Shown here: positions 56,432 to 64,000 of the stretch, in pieces
Position numbering within the stretch: the stretch's first letter is position 1
How the letters are laid out: each line of letters opens with the position of its first letter
DNA from: Meghimatium bilineatum
Taxonomy: Eukaryota; Mollusca; Gastropoda; Stylommatophora; Philomycidae
Reading direction: 5' to 3'
Assembly (NCBI GenBank): GCA_034231615.1
Contig: CM067298.1
Location: forward strand, 50,077,832 to 50,141,831
DNA: 64,000 nt
The notes under the pieces: model-generated
The model's input: the letters and a program-made list of their open reading frames with translations, nothing else
What the model was told of the DNA's origin: nothing
Database searches by the model: none
Made by a program: the position numbers and the translations under genes

Positions 56432-56790
56432 TTAGTGTCATACAGGTATCATTACCTGCAACCTTTTAGAGCCATATAGATGTCATACCTGCAACAGTTT
56501 AGTGCATACAGGTATCATTACCTGCAACCTTTTAGAGCCATATAGATGCCATACCTGCAACAGTTTAGTGCCATATAGGTATCATTACCTGCAACCTTTT
56601 AGAGCCATATAGATGTAATACCTGCAACAGTTTAGTGCCATACAGGTATCATTACCTGCAACCTTTTAGAGCCATATAGATGCCATATCTGCAACAGTGT
56701 AGTGTTGTACAGGTGTCATGCCCGCAACCGTTAGTGCCGTCATACGCGCAAACTATTTGTGTCGTACAGGGTATAATACCCGTAACTTTT
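56432..56790. repeat. 33-34-bp minisatellite, first block
   Basis: Two alternating unit types, AGAGCCATATAGATGTCATA..CCTGCAACAGTTT and AGTGCCATACAGGTATCATT..ACCTGCAACCTTTT, form an approximately 67-bp higher-order unit repeated several times, then decay. Confidence 0.9.
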
Positions 56791-57004
56791 CAGTTAGTTA
56801 GTTAGTTATTCTTCTAGGGCCAAAGACGGCACATAGGGCGGATGTCATAGATTTCCATGGTATGGAAATCCTTTAATCCGTTTCAGTAACACAGATGTTT
56901 AATTTTTATGATATTAATGTGTTAAATTAATGATCACCCAGTTCTTGATTTAGCAAGAAAGAATAAACATTCCTCCATTACTTAAACCGGAACCGAAAAC
57001 TTTT
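56791..57004. other. Unique sequence splitting the minisatellite
   Basis: About 210 bp with (AGTT)n at its left edge interrupts the repeat, which resumes at 57010. It could be an insertion; no target duplication was established. Confidence 0.45.
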
Positions 57005-57325
57005 CTGTGCCTTCCAGGTATCATACCCGAAACCTTTCAGTGTCGTACAGGTGTCATACCCGCAACTCGTTAGTGTCATATAGATGCTATACATGCAACT
57101 GCTTATTGCCGTACAGGTGTCATACACGAAATCGTTTAGTGCCGTACAGGTATCACATCAGCAATCTTTTAGTGCCGTACAGGGTATCATACCTGCATCT
57201 TTTAAGTGCGCTCCAGTTGCCATAAACGCAATTTGTTTTCGCGAGTGTTGGTATCATACCGGTGACCTTTCAGTTGTCCTACTTGCAACCCTTTACTGCC
57301 GTACAGTTGTCATATTGGAGGCATC
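57005..57325. repeat. 33-34-bp minisatellite, second block
   Basis: Diverged units with GTGCCGTACAGGTGTCATAC and CGCAACC cores, continuing the array at 56432-56790. Confidence 0.85.
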
Positions 57326-57469
57326 ATCACAGAAAGCCAGCAAAACAAATCTCCACTTGACCATACAGACAACCTTGGAAAAATTACGCCTTCACTATTA
57401 TATGATCTTATTATGCTAAATTTTCTGTGGGGATCTTTTCTCTTTAAAAGAGTGATGTCCATACATTGC

Positions 57470-57960
57470 GTCGACAATTGGAGGAAGGAATCAGAAAAAG
57501 TTTGACAGTTATTGAAAAAGGACCGGGGAGGTGGGGGGGGGGGTTAACATAAGTTGACAGTAACAAAACTATTTTTATATGCCAATTAAATTGTTCCAAT
57601 GTGAATCCAAAATCTCCGCCGAAGACGGATGTGTCGGACCATTGGCGCAAATAAAACTGCAACACAACGCATTTCCATTCTCTGGACTACATCCTGCTGG
57701 AAATCTAGTAGGACAATGGTCCTGCTACAAGAGAATTCAGCAGGAGTTTGAGAATGAACGCTGAAGAAGAAGAAGAATCCAAAATCGTAAAATCTGTATT
57801 TAAAAAATGGCTTTTTTCTACTTTTTCTGTTTACATTTACTTTCTTGGGCGGAGCGGGGAGGATACATTTTGGATGTGATACAGCAGAGAGACTCCGGAA
57901 TTCTTGACCTTTTGTTGACAAGCATAAGTGGGACAAAAACTGGCACAACATTGTTGACGT
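57470..57960. repeat. Dispersed repeat family C copy, hosting a SINE A
   Basis: GGAGGAAGGAATCAGAAAAA, GTTTGACAGTTATTG, an 11-G run at 57533-57543, AAGTTGACAGTAACA and TTATATGCCAATTAAATTGT match the copies at 1912 and 23300. The sequence resumes beyond the SINE at 57787 and has another GTTGACGTAATTT near 57952. Confidence 0.5.
57615..57775 (+). mobile_element. SINE A copy, best preserved, 11-bp target duplication
   Basis: A 161-bp element begins TCCGCCGAAGACGGATGTGT and ends in (GAAGAA)n. Exact direct repeats AATCCAAAATC at 57604-57614 and 57776-57786 bracket it. The hairpin at 57693-57744 has outer arms CCTGCTG/CAGCAGG and inner arms GTAGGAC/GTCCTGC around an AATG loop. No coding capacity. 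No clear tRNA-type promoter boxes. Confidence 0.93.
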
Positions 57961-57964
57961 AATT

Positions 57965-58930
57965 TATGAACATCCCTTTAACTATTCCCTACGCTGTAAT
58001 CTATGAGAAAAGAATAACGATGAGTAATCAAAAACAATGTTTGAAGCGATGTTTATAGGAGTAGAAGGAAATTCAGAGAAAAAGTATCAAATATTAGGCC
58101 ATAAAGATATGCGCACAAGAAACCGGAAGAGGTAAAGAGAGTAAAATTAAGATAGAACGTATAATGTTCCTTTGTCACGCACTTGGGCGTGTTGGAAAAT
58201 ACAGTGTTAAAACCGTATTATTCATTGACAAGCGGTATAGCTAGGGATAATGTAGTCAGCAAAGGATGGAAGTGAATTTATCTAACTGACGCAGTATATT
58301 CAAAAAGCGAATTAGTGCACGCTATGAAGATATGTTGGAAGACCAAGATATGATACGAGGACAAAATCCAACCACAGGCATGAGACACAATGCAGAACAA
58401 AATACTCGCCATAGATGTACGCTCGAGAGAACGAAGAAGGAGACAGTCAACCAACACACACAACACCGTGATGATAGATCACAAGAAATTCCAAATAAAA
58501 TACATACGAATGAGCCATCAACAGTTATGCCATAAACACAAGTCCAATGAGACAACTGAACCGAACAAGACAGACTAAGACAACACACAAACAGCAGACA
58601 CAAATATACAGGGGTGAACACATAGATTGATACAAGATCGATAAAGAGAACAACAACAAAATTACATAAGAAAATATACATACAGCACACAAATTTGTTT
58701 TCACACTTAAAATGTTCTTAACTCAGAACGCACGCACGTTTCTGCAGCCCCATTGTTATGTTGATGTGATGTGTCTTTCGCATTATTCATGCTTCATGCC
58801 CAAAACAGCAAATAAAGGAATTCTGACTACTAAAAGATAAAACAGTTTGAATTTTGGCAAAAGCTTTAATAAAGTTTAGGCGAGTAAAGGCATTAACTGG
58901 TTTTTATCGAAAGACTGTTTGTTACTATTT
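57965..58930. other. No gene recognised; one polar open frame
   Basis: A 67-codon plus frame at 58332-58535 is rich in T, N, R and H and looks coding-like in composition but has no motif I know. Both strands are partly open here. Confidence 0.3.
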
Positions 58931-58936
58931 TTTTTC

Positions 58937-59112
58937 ATGCCTCGACTGACGTTACGAGAGCGATAGCAAGCTTCTGGAATACTTGTCAGTGGAATGGTGA
59001 CTAGAGAAATTTACAGACAATTCAATTGTGATCAGTCCACTATAGCAGCCAACGCTAACCATTCCTGACGACAGGCTCCACCGATGATCGTGTCAAACCG
59101 TGTGGTTTACCT
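58937..59112 (+). mobile_element. Tc1-like transposase N-terminus relic
   Basis: From ATG 58937: MPRLTLRER, a stop, then GILVSGMVTREIYRQFNCDQ and STIAANANHS, the helix-turn-helix layout of Tc1 transposases, followed in another frame by TGSTDDRVKPCG where Tc1 proteins have T-G-S-x-x-D-R-x-R-x-G-R-P. Broken by a stop and a frameshift; no catalytic domain is visible before the repeat at 59117 and the LINE insertion. Confidence 0.6.
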
Positions 59113-59116
59113 TTAC

Positions 59117-59214
59117 GCATGTGGTTGCGTCTATGGGTCCCACCAATCGCCCACTAGACAAACCACCCATGCAACAGAAAACCTTAGTATATGACATGCC
59201 TTTATATTGAGGTT
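59117..59214 (+). repeat. Left flank of the LINE target, ending in the 11-bp target duplication
   Basis: Homologous to 6581-6680 on the minus strand. The last 11 bases, ATATTGAGGTT (59204-59214), recur at 63261-63271 on the other side of the LINE. Confidence 0.85.
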
Positions 59215-59383
59215 CTCCATCGAGACCAGCACCGTGCAGAGGTGATGGGGCTTAGTTCAGCCATCAGGGGCTGGAAACTAAGACTGGTCGGGCAGTCCCA
59301 CTCGAGCAGGACCATAGTCCTGCCCTAGTAAGCAGAGTGCTGAAGACGGAGGCATCCAGCCAAAAGGCGCACAGATAATCAGG

Positions 59384-61456
59384 ATGCCACGCACAAAACA
59401 CAATGGAAACATGTCTACATCTACTCGTATAAATAGTTATGGTGCCTGCCCTGTGGCGGACGTTCAGGCAGGGACGGTGCCGGGCCCTATACCTCGAAAG
59501 GGCCCAACCTCAGTTACTGGAAGTCCTTCTCAATTGCCCCGAGGAGCCAGGAGGCAAGGGAATAGAGCTACTGGCCAAACAAACAAACGACCAATAAAAA
59601 TAATGCACTGGAATGCTGAGGGTGTCAACAGTAAAAGAGATGGATACAGCAAAAAATTGGAACTTGAAAATGTCCTCAGTGAAGAACAAGTTAACATATG
59701 CTGTATCCAAGAAACACACCTCAGCAGCGACATAGCCTTCAAAATCAGAGGCTACCAGTGCTACCGATCTGACCGAGAGGAAAGGCGAAAGGGTGGAATT
59801 CTGACACTTGTTAAAAACAATATCAGCGCATGTCAGCTTGAAGTATATATGGAAGGGGCAGAATACCAGATGCTCCACCTAAAAACAGACAGTGCAGAAT
59901 TCCATCTCCTGAACTACTACTGCCCAAATGATAAACCATTGGCACTAGACACAATTCCAGACAAAGAGAGACTTATGGTGTGTGGTGACTTCAACAGCCA
60001 CTCTCAGAGCTGGGGCTACGATCATATCGACAAGAGAGTTGAGGAACTTGAGAGCTGGCAGGATGAAAATAATCTCATCCTTATTAACCAGCCAGCAGAC
60101 TCGCCAACCTTCTACTCGAGAGCATGGCACACCACCTCTACACCAGACCTAGCATTCCACTCACCAGGCTTGGAATGGAACATCACACGTGTTGTTGGAA
60201 AGCAGCTTGGAGGTAGTGACCACAGACCAGTATTTCTGGAAATCCACAATGAATTTACCACGGACAGCAGCACGCTCACTAGGTGGAACTATAAAAGGGC
60301 AGACTGGAAAATGTACCAGCATTTAACCAGTGTTCTAGCTAAGGACATGAACTTGGACAAAGACATCAATAGAGCAGTGAGTGAATTTAATAGATGTATA
60401 CTACATGCTGCTAGTAAAACCATACCCAGGGGAGAACGCAAAAACTACAAACCCTACTGGAATGATGAACTGGAAAAGCTGCAAAATGAGATGGAAACAT
60501 CTAGACAGCAGGCTGAGAACAGACCTAGCCAAAAACATCACAACAAATATCAGCAAACAAAGGCTAAATTTCAAAGAGCCAAGTTACAAGCCAGACGGAG
60601 CAGCTGGAAAGAAAAAACAGAGTCGCTGAACCTAGAAAGAGATACTAGGAAATTATGGAAACTTGTAAAACAACTAAATGATGAAGGTACAGGGAGAAAT
60701 ACCAGGATCACACTTTATAAAGATAGAAACATTTTAACAGGTAAACATGCAGCTGATTACTTTGCAGATTCCTTTGCAGAAGACAATAACGTCAAAGTCA
60801 GCCCAGACAAACAACAGGAGGTTCGAGAGAACCAGCAAAACATTGGAGAAGGTGAACCTATACCTGAAGTCATGGAGGCACCAATCACAATGAGAGAACT
60901 GGAGCATGCAATATCCAAATTGAAAATGAAAAAGTCCCCTGGAGCTGATGGAGTGTCCAATGAAATGATTAGAAACCTGGGAAGTGCAGCAAGAGCAAAG
61001 CTACTGCAGATCTTTAACACAAGCTGGTCCACAGGTAATGTACCACAGGCGTGGAGAGAAGCAATAATGATACCACTTCTCAAATCAGGAAAAGATGGCA
61101 ACACAGTCTCCAACTACAGGCCCATCAGCCTCACAAGCTGTCTATGTAAAACAATGGAACGCATTATCAATCTTAGGATGCAGTGGTACCTTGAAAGTGA
61201 AAACCTTCTGGTATCACAGCAAGCAGGTTTCAGACAGTGCTACTCTACTGAAGATCAGGCAACCTACCTCTCCCAAGAGATTGAGGATGCCTTCCAAGAA
61301 AAGAAACTGGTACTAGCAGCATGGATAGACCTCAGAAAAGCTTTTGATAATGTCTGGAAAGAAGGGCTCCTAAAGAAATTGCGAAATTGCAGGGTTAGCT
61401 CAAGAATGTACAAATGGGTAAAAGCATGCATAATAGAAGAGCCAGGGTACAATTAG
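59384..61456 (+). CDS. LINE ORF, part 1: endonuclease and reverse transcriptase fingers/palm
   Basis: 690 codons. Residues 1-65 are a low-complexity, proline/serine-rich leader. An APE-type endonuclease spans about 70-290: N77 in MHWNAEG, E110 in QETH, D202 and N204 in GDFNSH, and D279-H280 in GSDHRP, so all usual catalytic positions are present. A basic, helical linker follows (about 310-470). The reverse transcriptase begins near 480: KSPGADGVSNEMIRN, PLLKSGK..YRPISLTSC, QAGFRQCYST, and motif A WIDLRKAFDNVW with D649. The frame ends in 14 out-of-frame residues after the frameshift near 61440. The ATG at 59384 is the first in frame; no upstream alternative was seen. The protein would nick genomic DNA and prime cDNA synthesis on the element's RNA. 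The chain is truncated before the catalytic YADD box. Confidence 0.92.
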   Translation: MPRTKHNGNMSTSTRINSYGACPVADVQAGTVPGPIPRKGPTSVTGSPSQLPRGARRQGNRATGQTNKRPIKIMHWNAEGVNSKRDGYSKKLELENVLSEEQVNICCIQETHLSSDIAFKIRGYQCYRSDREERRKGGILTLVKNNISACQLEVYMEGAEYQMLHLKTDSAEFHLLNYYCPNDKPLALDTIPDKERLMVCGDFNSHSQSWGYDHIDKRVEELESWQDENNLILINQPADSPTFYSRAWHTTSTPDLAFHSPGLEWNITRVVGKQLGGSDHRPVFLEIHNEFTTDSSTLTRWNYKRADWKMYQHLTSVLAKDMNLDKDINRAVSEFNRCILHAASKTIPRGERKNYKPYWNDELEKLQNEMETSRQQAENRPSQKHHNKYQQTKAKFQRAKLQARRSSWKEKTESLNLERDTRKLWKLVKQLNDEGTGRNTRITLYKDRNILTGKHAADYFADSFAEDNNVKVSPDKQQEVRENQQNIGEGEPIPEVMEAPITMRELEHAISKLKMKKSPGADGVSNEMIRNLGSAARAKLLQIFNTSWSTGNVPQAWREAIMIPLLKSGKDGNTVSNYRPISLTSCLCKTMERIINLRMQWYLESENLLVSQQAGFRQCYSTEDQATYLSQEIEDAFQEKKLVLAAWIDLRKAFDNVWKEGLLKKLRNCRVSSRMYKWVKACIIEEPGYN

Positions 61457-63225
61457 ATGGTCGCAAGAGCAAGAAAGTTCTACTGCGTCATGGAGTCCCC
61501 CAGGGAGGAGTCCTGTCACCCACACTTTTCTTGGTTTACATCAATGACCTAGTTGCTGAACTACCACATGGGATCAAAGTGGCAATGTATGCTGACGACC
61601 TGGTGATCTGGTGCACGGAAGAACATGCAACAGTGGCCACTAAACAAATACAAAGAGCTATCGATGCCCTAACCTTATGGGCTAATAGATGGTGCGTCAG
61701 CATTAACACAGATAAGTGCAGCACTACACTCTTTACCCTCTCACCAAAACAAAAAGCTGGTCATATCAAGATAGATGGAGAGCTCTTGAAAGAAGACAAA
61801 CAACCCACATACCTCGGAGTTACTTTTGATGATAAGCTGACATGGAAGCAGCACATAAACAAAGCAACAACAAAAGCCAGGAGGAAGCTAGCTATCCTGA
61901 GAAAACTAAGTGGAACCACATGGGGAGCCAGTGGAAATATACTCAGTAAAGTTTACCAGCAAGGCATAAGACCACACCTGGAATACGGTTCAGCTGCGTG
62001 GTGTCCTGCATCAAACACCACATTACAAGATCTAGATAAAGTGCAAAACCAGGCACTTAGAATAATGTTGGGAGCAATGAAATCAACACCCATAGCAGAG
62101 ATGCAGAAAATGGGAAGAATGCAAACACTTGGCGAACGCAGAGACACAAAAGTACTAATTCAAGCAGAAAAGTTTCAGTGTATGCCAAGTCATCCAATGA
62201 AGGAAAGATTCCAAAATCTAGCAATGGGACGACTGAAAAGGAGCAGCTTTATCCATCAAGCTAAACGACTCCGTAGACAACTTACAGACCTACCTGAAGT
62301 TGGCAGCCCCTTAAGGTCTGTACCAGAGCAAACCCCGTGGAGTGAAAGCCACGGAATGCCAATATACATTCAGACCCATGTGAAAGGAATACTAAGCGAG
62401 GACGAACAGAACAGTGTGCAGCGAATGACAGTCACCCTCAGTTTCCTGGATGAGGAATATCCACAAGATATATGGGTCAGAGTGTACACAGATGGGTCAG
62501 CACAGAATGCTGTGAGGAATGGAGGTGCAGGTGTATATATAGAATATCCACACAAGCCTAGAGATACAATCAGAACACCGACAGGAAAATTCTGCAATAA
62601 TTATGATGCAGAAATCCAGGCAATTAGTGTGGCAGCTAAAAAACTGCTGAACTCCAACTCTGACCTACAGCCTGTGGTATTCCTGACAGATGCAAGGTCA
62701 GTGCTTCAAGCTCTCCAGTCTGGAAAACTAACAGACTTAAAAAAACTACTTAGCGAATTGTCTTACCAGTATAGGGTAACCATGCAGTGGATACCCTCTC
62801 ACTGTGGAATACCAGGAAATGAAAAAGCAGACCAACTGGCTAAGGAAGGTGCTGCCGAAGACCAACCAGATATACCAATCACCTACCATCAGAAAAAACA
62901 GATGATAAAGCCACAAACACCAACACAAGATGACTATCACAATATGAACAGATCAGAACAAGTTATAATTCTACGTCTCAGAACAGGACACAACCGACTC
63001 CGCAGTCACATGTATACAAAGTTCAAGATTGGCAACACGGCCATGTGTACATGTGGACAGGCAGCACAGAGTGCCAAACATATACTTCAAGAGTGTTCTG
63101 AGCATGAAACGCTGAGGCAGACATATTGTCCAGAGGAAACAACACTGGAATCAAAACTCTATGGGACACTGTATGAACTACAAAAGACAGTGAGTTTTAT
63201 TAAGGAGACAGAATTACAGATATAG
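61414..63225 (+). CDS. LINE ORF, part 2: reverse transcriptase core, RNase H, Cys-His terminus
   Basis: 603 codons in the next frame, overlapping part 1 by 43 bp. True coding probably resumes around 61440 rather than at the nominal ATG. HGVPQGGVLSPTLFLVYIND (motif B region), then YADD at residues 59-62, then KCSTTLFTL and YLGVTFDDKLTWKQH lead into the thumb (KVQNQALRIMLGA). RNase H occupies about 353-480, with D360 (YTDGSA), E400, D426 (TDARS) and D473 (GNEKAD) all present. Near the C-terminus C-T-C-x8-H-x4-C resembles the zinc-knuckle common in I-group ORF2 proteins. No internal stops. Apart from the frameshift all catalytic residues are intact, so the copy is recent. Confidence 0.92.
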   Translation: MGKSMHNRRARVQLDGRKSKKVLLRHGVPQGGVLSPTLFLVYINDLVAELPHGIKVAMYADDLVIWCTEEHATVATKQIQRAIDALTLWANRWCVSINTDKCSTTLFTLSPKQKAGHIKIDGELLKEDKQPTYLGVTFDDKLTWKQHINKATTKARRKLAILRKLSGTTWGASGNILSKVYQQGIRPHLEYGSAAWCPASNTTLQDLDKVQNQALRIMLGAMKSTPIAEMQKMGRMQTLGERRDTKVLIQAEKFQCMPSHPMKERFQNLAMGRLKRSSFIHQAKRLRRQLTDLPEVGSPLRSVPEQTPWSESHGMPIYIQTHVKGILSEDEQNSVQRMTVTLSFLDEEYPQDIWVRVYTDGSAQNAVRNGGAGVYIEYPHKPRDTIRTPTGKFCNNYDAEIQAISVAAKKLLNSNSDLQPVVFLTDARSVLQALQSGKLTDLKKLLSELSYQYRVTMQWIPSHCGIPGNEKADQLAKEGAAEDQPDIPITYHQKKQMIKPQTPTQDDYHNMNRSEQVIILRLRTGHNRLRSHMYTKFKIGNTAMCTCGQAAQSAKHILQECSEHETLRQTYCPEETTLESKLYGTLYELQKTVSFIKETELQI

Positions 63226-63260
63226 ACATGTTTCAAGTGAACGAAAGAAGAAGAAGAAGA

Positions 63261-63310
63261 ATATTGAGGTTATCTTCTTATAGAAGCTTCATGGCACGTC
63301 ATCTATACAA
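63261..63310 (+). repeat. Right flank of the LINE target
   Basis: Starts with the second ATATTGAGGTT (63261-63271) and continues TATCTTCTTATAGAAGCTTC..ATGGCACGTCATCTATA, matching 6535-6580 on the minus strand. Similarity fades after about 63306. Confidence 0.85.
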
Positions 63311-63489
63311 TTCCGTAGTCGTAAGCTTCGATAACAGTTACCATGTTGTTCCGACAGGCCGACGTTGTGCTTCCACTAGTTACGGGCACGGCGTGGGTGG
63401 GCGGAACAACAGAGAAACCTGTCGCAAGGGCCAGTGTTGTGCCCTGATGTCGATGTAAGCTTCTGCGGCATTGGACTCAAAACACCATC

Positions 63490-63596
63490 GAGTCGAATGG
63501 CTGCTGGAACAGAGGGCAGAGCACTTATGGGAATGCCCCACGTGCTGTGAGGCCAGGTTTCTAATCAAGAATCAAGAAGAAGAATCAAGAATCGTG
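63490..63596 (+). mobile_element. Short LINE C-terminal stub with AAGAAG/AATCAAGA tail
   Basis: One frame gives EWLLEQRAEHLWECPTCCEA then RFLIKN, homologous to the terminus of the LINE at 24.3-25.0 kb (RWLTERRANHLWEYPQCCD, then LIKN). A tail of AATCAAGA and AAGAAG repeats follows. Severe 5' truncation. Confidence 0.8.
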
Positions 63597-64000
63597 TCAA
63601 ACATAGCCAATTCTGTGTAATAACACTAGCTTAAGGTCGTCATAATGTACTGATGCATCTGCGCAACCGCTTCCAAACACCTCAGACAACATCCCCCCCC
63701 CCCAAAGTTGCGTGAAAAATAAATACTAACACTATTTCTATCCTTAGTAGACGTGACATAACCAATTTCCTGTTTGGGTCCAGCAAAAGATTCAGCAGCC
63801 AAGTTTTTATTTTTTTTAAACACTGCATATTTTATTCAGCACATGGTATATAAATGTGAACAAAAAATTATTTCAGATACTTTTAAATCAACGCCTGCCA
63901 ATGGCTCATGTACACAAATGCTGATGTGTTTTTAATGGTTACTAATATATATGGAACTTATATAAACAAAACACAAGAAATGTATATCACGTAACAAACG
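63597..64000. other. No gene recognised; C homopolymer
   Basis: C11 run at 63693-63703. Otherwise AT-rich and unassigned. Confidence 0.4.

Larger units (their letters stand above)
59215..63260 (+). mobile_element. Nearly intact non-LTR retrotransposon (I/Ingi-like group)
   Basis: The 4.05-kb element has a 169-bp 5' leader, one long EN-RT-RNase H coding region broken by a single frameshift, a 3' UTR of about 35 bp and an (AAGAAG)n tail at 63246-63260. Exact 11-bp target duplications ATATTGAGGTT flank it. The unoccupied site at 6.5 kb confirms both borders. No separate ORF1 (gag-like) gene is present. Whether that reflects the family's design, as in some single-ORF I-group elements, or a 5' truncation cannot be told from one copy. 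Probably the youngest large insertion in the window. Confidence 0.93.

Overview
The window looks like intergenic or intronic DNA of an invertebrate animal. It is AT-rich and full of non-LTR retrotransposon (LINE) fragments, short SINE-like elements, minisatellites and old DNA-transposon and virus-like relics. No host protein-coding gene, rRNA or true tRNA gene could be supported. The LINE families, the zinc-finger/DNA polymerase B relics and a gastropod-like SINE motif (GTCGTAAGAGGCGACTAA type) hint at a lophotrochozoan, perhaps a mollusc. That placement is an inference only.

Layout. 0-11 kb holds LINE C-terminal stubs, short tandem repeats, a tRNA-like SINE, three SINE copies and two 27-bp minisatellites. 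11.5-15.1 kb is a decayed virus-like element: a zinc-finger/PolB gene on + facing hexon-like and minor-capsid-like genes on -. 16-35.5 kb is dominated by broken LINE reverse transcriptases, SINE A and B copies, a foldback element and an AT microsatellite. 36.4-38.4 kb is a decayed hAT (ZBED5-like) transposase on -, interrupted by a 5'-truncated LINE with a 9-bp target duplication. 42.99-43.88 kb is a second zinc-finger/PolB relic with its parts inverted. 46.7-48.5 kb has a 27-bp minisatellite and a hAT MITE. 51.08-52.31 kb is an uncharacterised 1.23-kb insertion inside a SINE A copy. 54.3-57.3 kb is simple-sequence and tandem-repeat DNA. 59.2-63.26 kb is a nearly intact LINE with endonuclease, reverse transcriptase and RNase H, broken by one frameshift and flanked by an 11-bp target duplication.

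How it fits together. SINE A is about 161-164 bp, has a (GAA)n tail and an internal hairpin, and is bounded by target duplications in three copies. Its 3' end resembles that of the 59-kb LINE, so that LINE lineage is a plausible source of its mobilisation machinery. SINE B shares both ends with SINE A but lacks the inner hairpin. The 1.23-kb insertion carries a related module at its 3' end. Nested insertions (LINE in hAT, SINE A in LINE, 1.23-kb element in SINE A, SINE A in repeat family C, LINE in a repeat also present empty at 6.5 kb) give a relative history of mobile-element activity.
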